A model generated the notes under the pieces. It did not search any database. It saw only the letters and a list, made by a program, of their open reading frames with translations, and was not told where the DNA came from. The translations under genes were made by a program, and so were the position numbers. Shown in pieces: positions 52,970 to 61,811 of a DNA stretch of 64,000 bases. The stretch's first letter is position 1. Each line of letters begins with the position of its first letter. Source of the DNA: Bacillota bacterium (GTDB taxonomy: Bacteria > Bacillota > Clostridia > Acetivibrionales > DSM-1351); contig JAEZKZ010000045.1 of assembly GCA_023415305.1 (NCBI GenBank), positions 162,832 through 226,831 of the forward strand, written 5' to 3'.

Positions 52970-54592
52970 ATGAAGCTGCTTTTATCAAATTTAATTTTGG
53001 GCTTGGAGGACTCTGCTGAGGTACTTAAACAGCAGGCGGCAAAAAAGCTCAGAATACAACCGCAATTTTTAGACAACTTTAAAATAGTAAAGCAATCAAC
53101 AGATGCCAGGAAAAAACCTGGCATACGTTTTGTTTACTCCATTTCCTGCGAGGTTAAGGATAGCTGTCGTATACCTAAGGATGGAGATATAAGAATACTT
53201 GAGGACATAAAGGAAGAAGCTCTTCTACCAGGCAGCAGATCCTTTGCCGGAAAGCCGATAGTTATAGGAACAGGCCCGGCCGGGCTTTTTTGCGGTCTCG
53301 TACTTGCTCAGAACGGTTATAAGCCTATAATCCTTGAGCGAGGGCAGAAGGTAGAAGAAAGGGCGCAGTCTGTTGAAACCTACTGGAAGACAGGAGTTCT
53401 TAACACCGAAACAAATGTACAGTTCGGAGAAGGCGGCGCCGGCACTTTTTCTGACGGGAAGCTTACCACCAGGATTAATGACAGAAGATGTGAAAAGGTT
53501 CTGAAGGAGTTTTACAACTTTGGTGCCCCTGAAGAAATTACCTATAAGGCAAAGCCCCATATCGGCACAGATAACCTGAAAAAGGTTGTAGCCAATATGA
53601 GAAAAGAAATTGAAAGACTTGGAGGAACGGTTCTTTTTAATACCAAGGCTGTTGATTTTGATATACGAAACGGAAAGATGTACGGTGTCATAACCGATAC
53701 AGGCTCAAGGATTGAGACCGAAGTAATTGTTCTTGCTATCGGTCACAGTGCAAGGGATACCTTCCAGAGGCTCTTTGACAGGGGAGTACCCTTTGAGCAG
53801 AAGCCCTTTTCAATAGGTGTCCGAATTGAGCATCCTCAGGAGCTTATCAACACTGCCCAGTATGGTGAAGCCAGCGGGCACCCGGCTCTGGGTGCTGCCG
53901 ACTATCAATTGTTCCTGAAGGGGGCTGAACGTACGGCGTACTCATTTTGCATGTGCCCGGGCGGAATAGTGGTGGCTTCAGCGTCAGAGCCCCAATCTAT
54001 TGTGACCAACGGTATGAGTGAGTACAGCCGCGACAGGGATAATGCCAACAGCGCTCTTGTGGTTTCGGTGGGGCCCGGTGATTTTGGCTCAAGCCATCCG
54101 CTGGCAGGTATTGAGTTTCAGAGGAAGTGGGAGCGGCTGGCCTATGTAGTGGGCGGCAATAGCACTGCCGGCGGTAATAGCACTAGAGGCGGCTCCAACA
54201 ATAGTGCTCCGGTGCAGCGGCTGGAGGACTTTCTGAATAACAGAACAGGTGGTTTGGGCAGTGTTAAGCCCAGCTATACGGGAGAAACCCGCTGCGCCGA
54301 TATCAACCAATGTCTGCCGCCTTATGTCACAGACTGTATGAAGCAGTCCATCTCCTACTTTGACAGGAAGCTTAAAGGCTTTGGCATGAAGGATGCACTG
54401 CTTACCGGTGTTGAAACCAGAACCTCTTCTCCTGTAAGAATACCAAGAAATGAGGCCTTGGAATGCGTTGGAATCGCAGGACTTTATCCCTGCGGAGAAG
54501 GTGCAGGCTATGCTGGGGGAATTGTCAGTGCTGCAGTGGACGGGATAAAGATTGCCGAGCAAATAGTGAAAACCTATGCAGTGCCTAAGTAA
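52970..54592 (+). CDS. FAD-dependent oxidoreductase-like protein
   Basis: This 540-residue flavoprotein has a small N-terminal domain (to about residue 90) and a dinucleotide motif PIVIGTGPAGLFCGLVLA with the acidic end LERG. Also present are GEGGAGTFSDGKLTTRI and a C-terminal GLYPCGEGAGYAGGIVSAAVDG. It belongs to a widespread family often kept near cdaR-glmM in Clostridia; the substrate is unknown. Residues about 394-412 hold an unusual repeat (GGNSTAGGNSTRGGSNNS) made by short DNA repeats at 54151-54210. Confidence 0.85.
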   Translation: MKLLLSNLILGLEDSAEVLKQQAAKKLRIQPQFLDNFKIVKQSTDARKKPGIRFVYSISCEVKDSCRIPKDGDIRILEDIKEEALLPGSRSFAGKPIVIGTGPAGLFCGLVLAQNGYKPIILERGQKVEERAQSVETYWKTGVLNTETNVQFGEGGAGTFSDGKLTTRINDRRCEKVLKEFYNFGAPEEITYKAKPHIGTDNLKKVVANMRKEIERLGGTVLFNTKAVDFDIRNGKMYGVITDTGSRIETEVIVLAIGHSARDTFQRLFDRGVPFEQKPFSIGVRIEHPQELINTAQYGEASGHPALGAADYQLFLKGAERTAYSFCMCPGGIVVASASEPQSIVTNGMSEYSRDRDNANSALVVSVGPGDFGSSHPLAGIEFQRKWERLAYVVGGNSTAGGNSTRGGSNNSAPVQRLEDFLNNRTGGLGSVKPSYTGETRCADINQCLPPYVTDCMKQSISYFDRKLKGFGMKDALLTGVETRTSSPVRIPRNEALECVGIAGLYPCGEGAGYAGGIVSAAVDGIKIAEQIVKTYAVPK

Positions 54593-54738
54593 CCATCCGC
54601 AGGCATGAATAAAGCTGGTTGGTTATATATTTCAAGGATTGCAGTAGGAAAAAAGGGTATGTGTGATAAATGTACTATTAAGTTAGAGAACCGATCAGAC
54701 AGAAAAGTTAATTTTTTACTATAACATGGACACTAAAA

Positions 54739-54782
54739 ATGGTATATTATATATGCCTTAGATGGTATATTATATATGCCTT
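54739..54782. repeat. Perfect 21-bp tandem duplication upstream of glmM
   Basis: Units 54739-54759 and 54762-54782 are identical (ATGGTATATTATATATGCCT plus T) with a 2-base spacer. Each contains TATATT/TATATA boxes that could serve as a -10 element. The rest of 54593-54868 shows no gene. Confidence 0.85.
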
Positions 54783-54868
54783 TAATTGGGATAAAGATTA
54801 AATATGTTTAAATTTTGAAGAGTTTGATTAGTAAATTCATAACTAAATGATATTATGGAGGGTAATGT

Positions 54869-56218
54869 ATGGGAAAGTTATTTGGCACTGATGGTGTCAG
54901 GGGTGTTGCAAATCTTGAGTTGACTCCGAAGCTGGCATTTCAGTTGGGGCAGGCAGGAGCTTATGTGCTGACCGGTGAGACAAAGCACACACCTAAAATT
55001 CTGGTGGGTATGGATACAAGAATATCGGGGGATATGCTGGAAGCAGCGCTTATTTCAGGCATATGCTCAGTGGGTGCTCAGGTTGTAAGCCTGGGTGTCA
55101 TACCAACTCCCGCCATTGCTTATCTGACAAGATTATATGATGCCGACGCCGGCGTGGTTATTTCAGCCTCCCACAATCCCTTTGAATATAATGGGATTAA
55201 GTTTTTCAATTCCAACGGATACAAGCTGCCCGATGCAATAGAGGATAAAATTGAAGAAATTATTATGAGCGGAGGAGAAGAGCTTCCCAAGCCAATAGGA
55301 CAAAATGTAGGCTATAAAATGTTTAAGGAAACAGCACTGGAGGATTATGTAAACTTTGTTAGAGGGACAATTTCAGGTGATCTGGAGGGTATAAAGGTTG
55401 CAATCGACTGTGCCAACGGAGCCTCTTTCCAGGCAGCGCCCATGGCACTTTATGAGCTGAAGGCCAATGTAAGCGTTATAAATAATGAACCTGACGGAAT
55501 AAATATAAATGCCGGTTGCGGCTCAACACACATGAAGGAGCTCCAGAAATATGTAAAGGAAACAGGGGCGGATATCGGCCTTGCCTTCGATGGCGATGCA
55601 GACAGGGTTCTGGCTGTGGATGAAAACGGAAACATGGTGGACGGCGACCAGATAATGGCTATTATCGGACTTCACCTGAAGCAACGGGGCATGCTGGTAC
55701 ATAATACAATAGTTGCTACAGTTATGAGCAACATGGGCTTGGATATTATGGCTAAAAACAACGGCCTTGTTATAGAGAAGACAAAGGTTGGAGACAGATA
55801 CGTACTTGAAGAAATGCTTAACAAAGGATATATGCTGGGCGGTGAACAGTCGGGTCACATCATATTCCTTGAGCACAATACCACCGGTGACGGGTTATTG
55901 ACAGCTGTTCAGCTGCTGAAGGTATTAAAGGACTCGGGTAAAAAGCTTTCCGAGCTTGCCGGAGTTATGCAGGTACTGCCGCAGGTACTTATTAATGCAA
56001 AAGTGTCAAATGAGAAGAAATACAAGTACCTTGACGATGAAGTAATCAAGAAGATGTGCCAGGAGCTGGAAGATGAATTCAAGGGTGAGGGAAGAGTACT
56101 TATCAGACCTTCAGGAACCGAGCCTCTGGTAAGAGTAATGATTGAGGGCAAAGACAAGGAAAGCATTACAAGACGTGCTAAAGAACTTGTGAGAGTAATA
56201 GAAGGAAGACTTTCTTAA
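54869..56218 (+). CDS. glmM: Phosphoglucosamine mutase
   Basis: The 449-residue enzyme interconverts glucosamine-6- and -1-phosphate for cell-wall precursors. The start GKLFGTDGVRGVAN, the phosphoserine loop VVISASHNPFEYNGIKFF, the metal-binding AFDGDADRVLAVD, the sugar loop GGEQSGHII and the phosphate-binding RPSGTEPLVRVMIEG are all present. GGAGGGTA precedes ATG. GlmM is a known partner of CdaA in other Firmicutes. Confidence 0.97.
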   Translation: MGKLFGTDGVRGVANLELTPKLAFQLGQAGAYVLTGETKHTPKILVGMDTRISGDMLEAALISGICSVGAQVVSLGVIPTPAIAYLTRLYDADAGVVISASHNPFEYNGIKFFNSNGYKLPDAIEDKIEEIIMSGGEELPKPIGQNVGYKMFKETALEDYVNFVRGTISGDLEGIKVAIDCANGASFQAAPMALYELKANVSVINNEPDGININAGCGSTHMKELQKYVKETGADIGLAFDGDADRVLAVDENGNMVDGDQIMAIIGLHLKQRGMLVHNTIVATVMSNMGLDIMAKNNGLVIEKTKVGDRYVLEEMLNKGYMLGGEQSGHIIFLEHNTTGDGLLTAVQLLKVLKDSGKKLSELAGVMQVLPQVLINAKVSNEKKYKYLDDEVIKKMCQELEDEFKGEGRVLIRPSGTEPLVRVMIEGKDKESITRRAKELVRVIEGRLS

Positions 56219-56318
56219 GAAGGAAATTTGGTCATGGCAGTTTGATATAGCAGTTTCCAGAGCAACTTGAAAATAGCAGTATGATTATAGCAATTTGAGG
56301 ATAGCAGAGAATTTTACT

Positions 56319-56369
56319 AACCCCTGAGAACAAGCCGCGAGGTGGGCGGCTTGTTCTCAGGGGTTTTAA
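56319..56369 (+). terminator. Terminator after glmM with 20-bp stem
   Basis: Arms 56319-56338 and 56346-56365 are perfectly complementary, with a 7-base loop GAGGTGG and a short T tail. Its tip GCCGCGAGGTGGGCGGC nearly equals that of the intragenic hairpin at 7689. Confidence 0.93.
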
Positions 56370-56401
56370 ATGCTTGAGGTTGAATATCGGCTTATTCAAA
56401 G

Positions 56402-56833
56402 CTATTTACTTTGTATTAAGACTAATCCGCCTAAACAAAGTATTATTCCCAGAATATTTTTTATAGTTAAAACCTCTTTGAAAAATATTAATCCAATTGG
56501 CAAAAGAATCAACATAGCAGCTACGTTTGAAAAAATACCAGTATAACTGATATTCCCGCCTGCTCTATAAGCTAACAAAAACCCGGTTTCCAGACCCACA
56601 ATCGCCAACCCCAGAGCAATACTCGTCCAGTTTAAATTCTTAATAGAGCTTCGTAAACTTTCTCCTTCTGGAGAATAGATCGGAAACAATATAATACATG
56701 CCAACATTGCAGTCATATAAGTTACTGCAAGAGATAAAAAAGGATTGGCATTATTAGGAGTTAACTTTAAGAAAGTATGGTACAGTACATTTGAAATTAT
56801 TACAAGTAACATAGCCAGATAATATACCCACAT
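56402..56833 (-). CDS. Half-size EamA/DMT-superfamily transporter
   Basis: The protein of about 143 residues has four or five hydrophobic helices (YYLAMLLVIISNVLYH at the start, KNILGIILCLGGLVLI at the end). AAAAGGGG before the ATG at 56833 sets the start. One EamA-like repeat is present rather than two, so it would act as a dimer. It is the only minus-strand gene between glmM and glmS and appears to interrupt their usual grouping. The substrate is unknown. Confidence 0.8.
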   Translation of the reverse strand: MWVYYLAMLLVIISNVLYHTFLKLTPNNANPFLSLAVTYMTAMLACIILFPIYSPEGESLRSSIKNLNWTSIALGLAIVGLETGFLLAYRAGGNISYTGIFSNVAAMLILLPIGLIFFKEVLTIKNILGIILCLGGLVLIQSK

Positions 56834-57235
56834 ATATTTACACCCCTTTTCTGAAAAACTGCACCCACTCACCAGTTCCATGATGGCATGCAAGTAATTG
56901 TATAATTATACATGGCAAAAAGCTAAAATGTCAACTAAGTTTATCCAAATAAAAGAAAATGTTGAGTCTGGTATGGATGATAAATAATGCTGAAAATCCG
57001 GTAGTTATGACGCGACTAGAGGCTAGATAAATTTTTATGCAGAATCAATTAACAGAAAAAGTGTAAACTTATATTCTGTTTAACTGAATAAATATACACT
57101 AAATTTAACATTATACAAAGATATGATCCGGGGAAATAATACAGAATATGAGATAGCCAAGGGTTAGCTTAAAAGGATGTACAGAAGGAGTTTGATGAAA
57201 AAATTCCCATAAAACTAAATAAATTGTTAAAAGTG

Positions 57236-57264
57236 TTGCAAATTTATCCTAATTACAATATATT
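57236..57264 (+). promoter_or_regulatory. Likely glmS promoter
   Basis: TTGCAA (57236-57241) and TATATT (57259-57264) are 17 bases apart and lie about 100 bases before the ribozyme cleavage site. Confidence 0.6.
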
Positions 57265-57365
57265 ATATTATGTAGGTAAGTTTTATAAGATAAATTTTCC
57301 TGTGAGCAAATGAATAAAAAATATCGGAGGTGGGAGAAAACCCAGGGTTATAGAAGAATTAAAAA

Positions 57366-57597
57366 GGCGCCAGGACAGAAAGTTTTTTGATATAAGAAAC
57401 AGTTTTCTGTTGACGAGGTGAAGGAAGCGATTCACTATACAAAACGTGGATCGTATCGAAAGATTCGGCGGATACCTTCCGGTTGTTACAATCGACAGAG
57501 ATCAAGGGACAACAGCTTGCCCCTCGGAACAATAATTGTTCTGCACAAAGCTTGCAGGTGACTGCAAAAACAAATGGATCTCACGTAACTAATCCTG
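57366..57597 (+). ncRNA. glmS self-cleaving ribozyme
   Basis: The cleavage-site block (G then GCGCC at 57367), the conserved core TTGACGAGGTG (57410-57420), TTCGGCGGATACCTTCCGGTTGTT and a late CAGGTGACTG pseudoknot segment match the GlcN6P-activated ribozyme. Cleavage is expected between 57366 and 57367. It gives feedback control of GlmS. The base before the site is G rather than the A found in Bacillus subtilis. Confidence 0.92.
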
Positions 57598-57931
57598 TTT
57601 CTATTCTTTATTTTTTCTAAATAACAAAAATCAATAAGTATTATTATGGGTCGTGCTATACCTTTGTGGTGAATTCCTACGGTCTTTTACAGTCGTGTGT
57701 ATATTCTTCTGTAATTCCGGGTGTTCTATAGTTGCCTATGAGTGCCCTATGGATGGGTTGCGCCCGTCCTTTATAAGCTATGACACCTTCAGGTCGGACG
57801 AAATTCTGCCACTATGTCACAAAGTAGGTGGGTAAATTATACATTTGTCACCGTACAGTATCATTATTTAGATTTTGTTTAAGTATCATCGTTATTTGGT
57901 TAAATTTATTAGATTAAGGAGATTAAAAATT
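57598..57931 (+). other. Unexplained 334-base spacer between ribozyme and glmS
   Basis: This part of the glmS leader has no good ORF. A 60-codon frame at 57653 lacks an SD. It has local hairpins (GGATGGG/CCCGTCC at about 57750, ACCT/AGGT just after) and a region of higher GC than its surroundings at 57740-57830. Its function is unknown. Confidence 0.4.
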
Positions 57932-59758
57932 ATGTGTGGAATAGTTGGATATATAGGAAATAAGAAAGCAATACCTGTTTTAATCAATGGTCTTTCAAAG
58001 CTGGAGTACAGGGGCTATGACTCGGCGGGGGTTTCTGTAAATGAAAACGGCACTCTGAGGGTTATAAAGTGTAAAGGAAGACTGTCCTGCCTTGAAGACA
58101 GACTGGAAACTGAAAAGCTTGAGGGATGTATGGGAATAGGACACACAAGATGGGCTACCCACGGTGAACCCAATGATGTTAATTCTCACCCCCATATCAG
58201 CCAAAGTGGAGAAATTGCAGTTGTTCATAACGGTATAATAGAAAATTACATGCAGATAAAGGAATTTTTACTGAGCCAGGGTTATACCTTTCAGTCTGAA
58301 ACCGATACCGAAGTAATTGCTCATCTGGTGGAATATTATTACGAAGGAAGCCTGGTTGATGCAGTAATGAAGGTTATTGACGAGATTGAAGGCTCTTACG
58401 CTCTCGGCGTTCTGTGCAAGGACGAACAGGATATGTTTGTCTGCGCAAGAAAAGACAGCCCGTTGATTGTAGGACTCGGTGAAGGTGAGAACTTCATAGC
58501 TTCCGATATCCCTGCGATACTTGAATATACAAGAGACATTTATATTCTTGAAGACAAGGAAGTTGCTGTTCTTAAGAGGGACAGCGTTCAGGTATTCAAC
58601 AGTCTGGGTGCTCCGGTAAGTAAGGAAATATTCAAGGTTGACTGGAATGTTGAAGCAGCTGAAAAGGGTGGCTACGAGCACTTCATGATGAAGGAGATGT
58701 ATGAAGAACCAAAGGTTATAAGGGATACAATGAACCCAAGAATCAAGAACGATGAATTGGTGCTTGATACAATTAACATAACAAGGCAGGAAATTGAAAA
58801 GCTGGAGAAGATATATATTGTAGCCTGCGGAACAGCTTATCATGCCGGTGTTATTGGAAAATATATAATTGAAAAGCTTTGCAGAATACCTGTTGAAGTG
58901 GATGTGGCATCTGAATTCAGATACCGTGACCCATTAATCAGTGATAAGAATCTTACCATTATAATCAGCCAGTCAGGCGAAACCCTTGATACGCTGTTTG
59001 CTCTAAGGGAAGCAAAGAAGAGCGGCTCACGAATCCTTTCGATAGTTAACGTTGTAGGCAGCTCAATTGCACGTGATTCCGATGATGTGCTGTATACCTG
59101 GGCAGGCCCGGAAATTGCCGTTGCTTCAACAAAAGCCTACAACACCCAGCTTACAGCATTGTATCTGGTAGCTCTTGACCTTGGACTTAAGAAGGGGACT
59201 ATAACTCGGGAGCGGGCAAATGAAATCCTGGAAGAAATGAAGAAGGTTCCTTCAGGTATAGAAGAAATTCTGAAGAATAAGGATGGTATTCAGAAGTTCG
59301 CACATGCTCACTTCAATTCAAAGAGTATCTTCTTTATAGGAAGAAGCCTTGATTACGCCCTTTCCATGGAAGGTTCACTGAAGCTGAAGGAAATTTCCTA
59401 CATTCACTCGGAGGCATATGCAGGCGGAGAGCTCAAGCACGGAACAATCGCTCTTATAGAAAAAGGAACGCTGGTAGTTTGCCCCATGACTCAGGATTCG
59501 CTGTTTGAGAAGATGATCAGCAACATCAGAGAAGTTAAGGCCAGAGGCGCAGTCGTGCTGGCAATAACACAGGAAAGGCACAGAGAAGAGCTGGAAAAAA
59601 CAGCCGATATGGTTCTGACAATACCGGATGTGGATTCGCTTGTAGCCCCCATATCAGCAGTAACACCGTTGCAGCTGTTCGCCTACTATATGGCAATTGA
59701 AAGAGGCTGTGACGTAGATAAGCCAAGGAATTTGGCGAAGTCGGTTACGGTGGAGTAA
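57932..59758 (+). CDS. glmS: Glucosamine-6-phosphate synthase
   Basis: The 608-residue aminotransferase makes glucosamine-6-phosphate from fructose-6-phosphate and glutamine. The N-terminal Cys nucleophile is exposed after Met (MCGIVGYIGNK), and GYDSAGV, GHTRWATHG and HNGIIENY line the glutaminase site. Two SIS domains follow (VACGTAYHAGVIGKY, SQSGETLDT), with the end LAKSVTVE. AAGGAG before ATG 57932 fixes the start; the frame upstream is not used. It is regulated by the ribozyme. Confidence 0.97.
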   Translation: MCGIVGYIGNKKAIPVLINGLSKLEYRGYDSAGVSVNENGTLRVIKCKGRLSCLEDRLETEKLEGCMGIGHTRWATHGEPNDVNSHPHISQSGEIAVVHNGIIENYMQIKEFLLSQGYTFQSETDTEVIAHLVEYYYEGSLVDAVMKVIDEIEGSYALGVLCKDEQDMFVCARKDSPLIVGLGEGENFIASDIPAILEYTRDIYILEDKEVAVLKRDSVQVFNSLGAPVSKEIFKVDWNVEAAEKGGYEHFMMKEMYEEPKVIRDTMNPRIKNDELVLDTINITRQEIEKLEKIYIVACGTAYHAGVIGKYIIEKLCRIPVEVDVASEFRYRDPLISDKNLTIIISQSGETLDTLFALREAKKSGSRILSIVNVVGSSIARDSDDVLYTWAGPEIAVASTKAYNTQLTALYLVALDLGLKKGTITRERANEILEEMKKVPSGIEEILKNKDGIQKFAHAHFNSKSIFFIGRSLDYALSMEGSLKLKEISYIHSEAYAGGELKHGTIALIEKGTLVVCPMTQDSLFEKMISNIREVKARGAVVLAITQERHREELEKTADMVLTIPDVDSLVAPISAVTPLQLFAYYMAIERGCDVDKPRNLAKSVTVE

Positions 59759-59817
59759 GAGAGTGTGGGTGGTAGGGACTAAAGAAAGTCTTTATACCCG
59801 TTATAGATAACAAAGTT

Positions 59818-59862
59818 AAATCCAAGTTTGTAGGTATGAACCTATGGACTTGGATTTTATTG
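59818..59862 (+). terminator. Terminator after glmS
   Basis: AAATCCAAGT pairs with ACTTGGATTT around an inner TAGGT/ACCTA hairpin, followed by TTATTGT. Confidence 0.75.
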
Positions 59863-59892
59863 TACTTAGGTAGTATGTCCATTTCATATATT

Positions 59893-60126
59893 TTAATCAT
59901 GCTGTTCCATTAAGGTTTCAATTTCTTCAATAAATATGCTAGGTTTAATGTTAAGATTACTGCAAATTTTGAATATTACATTTAACGTCGGTTTTCTCTT
60001 TTTTCTTTCAAGCAGACTAATATAGGTTCTGTCTAACTCGCATCTAAATGCCAATTCATCCTGTGAAAGTTTATTTTCCAATCTATACTTTTTTAAAACT
60101 ATGGACAAAGACTCTTCTAATAGCAT
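59893..60126 (-). CDS. XRE-family helix-turn-helix regulator
   Basis: The 77-residue protein is a single Cro/C1-type domain: KYRLENKLSQDELAFRCELDRTYISLLERKKRKPTL (helix-turn-helix, split from residue 13) followed by FKICSNLNIKPSIFIEE. An AGGAG site precedes ATG. It lies alone and divergent from the Spo0E-like gene, whose promoter region it may control. Such short regulators are common in mobile or stress loci, but no partner is obvious here. Confidence 0.88.
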   Translation of the reverse strand: MLLEESLSIVLKKYRLENKLSQDELAFRCELDRTYISLLERKKRKPTLNVIFKICSNLNIKPSIFIEEIETLMEQHD

Positions 60127-60282
60127 AATAAGTGCTCCTGCAAGAAAATTTATTAATGTTCATATCCAAAGTTTAATCTAAAGATTCCACAAATAAACGG
60201 ACTATAGTCGTCAAATATAGATTTTTATGATATATTGGAAAAGAATTAAAATATATTTCTTTTAGCGAAAGAGGGAATTCCA

Positions 60283-60462
60283 TTGAAGAAAGATGACATG
60301 GAACAGTTAAGAGAAAAACTTAATAATCTAATTTCTGATGATTCAGATTATTCTGAGATTTTAAAGATAAGCCAGGAATTGGATATATATGTAACAGAGT
60401 TTACAAAGACGGAGATGAGTAATAAAAATACTACATGCAGTAATCGAAGATCTACTAAATAA
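60283..60462 (+). CDS. Spo0E-like aspartyl-phosphate phosphatase
   Basis: A 59-residue product starts at TTG with GAGGG 8 bases upstream: KKDDMEQLREKLNNLISDD, then EILKISQELDIYVTEFTK. The two-helix layout and the SQELD motif are the hallmark of Spo0E phosphatases, which dephosphorylate Spo0A-P and delay sporulation. An internal ATG at 60298 is the alternative start. It is evidence that the host forms spores. Confidence 0.85.
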   Translation: MKKDDMEQLREKLNNLISDDSDYSEILKISQELDIYVTEFTKTEMSNKNTTCSNRRSTK

Positions 60463-60751
60463 TGAAATTTAAAACATACTATCAGTTTATAAAATTTATG
60501 ATACATATTATTTGATTAGGATATGGGCATTGTCATTTTTAAGCAAAGAAGTGGGATAATTCTAGCACGGTACAGCATTTATGAATACTTAGGGTTTATG
60601 GATGTTGAAATCTATGCCATTTGAATGGTCTTTTGCTTATACCAAAGATAATTCTGATGTTTCATTAGACCTGTACTGATTAAAAGCTGTATACCAAGTT
60701 CAAGTTAAGAAACCCGAATAGGTATACAACTTTTTAGGTTATTAGACCCGC

Positions 60752-60798
60752 AAGTTAACAAATGATTAACTTGAAATAAGATAATAATCTTATTTCAA
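60752..60798. repeat. Two adjacent perfect hairpins at the end of a nucleotidyltransferase gene
   Basis: AAGTTAA/TTAACTT (60752-60772) is followed by a 12-bp stem TTGAAATAAGAT/ATCTTATTTCAA (60771-60798) that overlaps the stop codon of the minus-strand gene. They may end its transcript. The rest of 60463-60751 shows no gene I can support. Confidence 0.6.
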
Positions 60799-61791
60799 TA
60801 CATTACTGTAAATCTCTATCATCAACTCCTCAACCCTCCTATAATCCGGTTCCGTAGGTAGGGAAGTGTTCTTGGCAGCCAATTTAAACTGCCTCTCATA
60901 CTCATCCACCATTTCAAAGATTTCACTATAACTGTACTTCCCACTTCTGATATCCAAAAAAAGTCCTCTTTCCTTTTCTCGGTAAGTGTTAACGCCCTTA
61001 CCTTCAAGAATTTCTGTCCCTGTTACCAAAAGGCGTATTAGGTGCATAGCATGTTTGTTTAGGTGGAGTTCATCCTTTTTACTGTTTCTGTGGTTCAGCT
61101 TTGAGTAATCCCTTACAATGTTGTTCATATCAGAATAAATATTTTTGAAATCCCGCAACGGATAATGTTTTAGGTTTATATCAATAAATATTTCTGAATC
61201 CATATCTTTTTTATCTGATTTATCTATATATAAATTTATTTCGCTGTCTGTAAAGGTCTTATAAACTCTTTTCAGGTGATCCATCTGACCCAAGATGCTG
61301 TTTAAAATATGTTGCTCCTTTTCGGCTTGAGGGTAATTGTCGCGCGCAAGAGCATTCTGCAGTCTTCTTAGCTGGGCGGTGGCATAATTACCAAAGCTAT
61401 GGACAGCTTTTTGGGATAGGAATAGATCAACATTATCCCTTAGAAGCTGACCTTCTTTTGTTATGACAAGAAGGTGTTCCGGGGCTGTACCCAGGATTTC
61501 CAGAACATTTGGGTTACTATTAAGACACAAATCTATAAATTTCTTGAGCCCGTATATAACAGTATCCGTCGTTATGTCTTCGAACTGTTCGAAACTTGAT
61601 AATCCCATGAGATCCTGTTTTGACTCTAATGTAACACCTCTCACGTCTATATCGCTGGTATCTACATTTGTCCCATAGGCAATAGAACCGGCAGTAGTCA
61701 GGATTAGTATATTACTCCCGAGGTGCGGGTCTTTCCTTAAAAACTCATATTCTTTTGATTTCAGCTTATCTTTTATATTTTGTATATCCAC
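60790..61791 (-). CDS. RlaP-like nucleotidyltransferase (PF10127 type), larger paralogue
   Basis: The 333-residue protein has the polymerase-beta nucleotidyltransferase motif GSIAYGTNVDTSDIDVRGV near residue 45 and the downstream family segments GLKKFIDLCLNSNPNVLEIL and LRRLQNALARD. Some members associate with RNA ligases in RNA repair, but no ligase is present here. AAGGAGG supports the GTG at 61791. It lies 20 bases after the smaller paralogue in the same operon. Confidence 0.78.
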   Translation of the reverse strand: MDIQNIKDKLKSKEYEFLRKDPHLGSNILILTTAGSIAYGTNVDTSDIDVRGVTLESKQDLMGLSSFEQFEDITTDTVIYGLKKFIDLCLNSNPNVLEILGTAPEHLLVITKEGQLLRDNVDLFLSQKAVHSFGNYATAQLRRLQNALARDNYPQAEKEQHILNSILGQMDHLKRVYKTFTDSEINLYIDKSDKKDMDSEIFIDINLKHYPLRDFKNIYSDMNNIVRDYSKLNHRNSKKDELHLNKHAMHLIRLLVTGTEILEGKGVNTYREKERGLFLDIRSGKYSYSEIFEMVDEYERQFKLAAKNTSLPTEPDYRRVEELMIEIYSNVLK

Positions 61792-61811
61792 TTTACTCCT
61801 CCTTCTTGCGA

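Noticed and set aside
56834..57235. c-di-AMP (ydaO) riboswitch near the cda-glm region
   Set aside because: Fragments such as GGGTTAGC looked suggestive, but the conserved core blocks are missing.
57653..57835. 60-codon frame in the glmS leader
   Set aside because: No SD, odd composition rich in Cys and Phe, and position in a structured leader make translation unlikely.
60518..60690. Short frames (33 and 25 codons) downstream of the Spo0E-like gene
   Set aside because: They are short, lack SD sites and match nothing I recognise; possible debris only.
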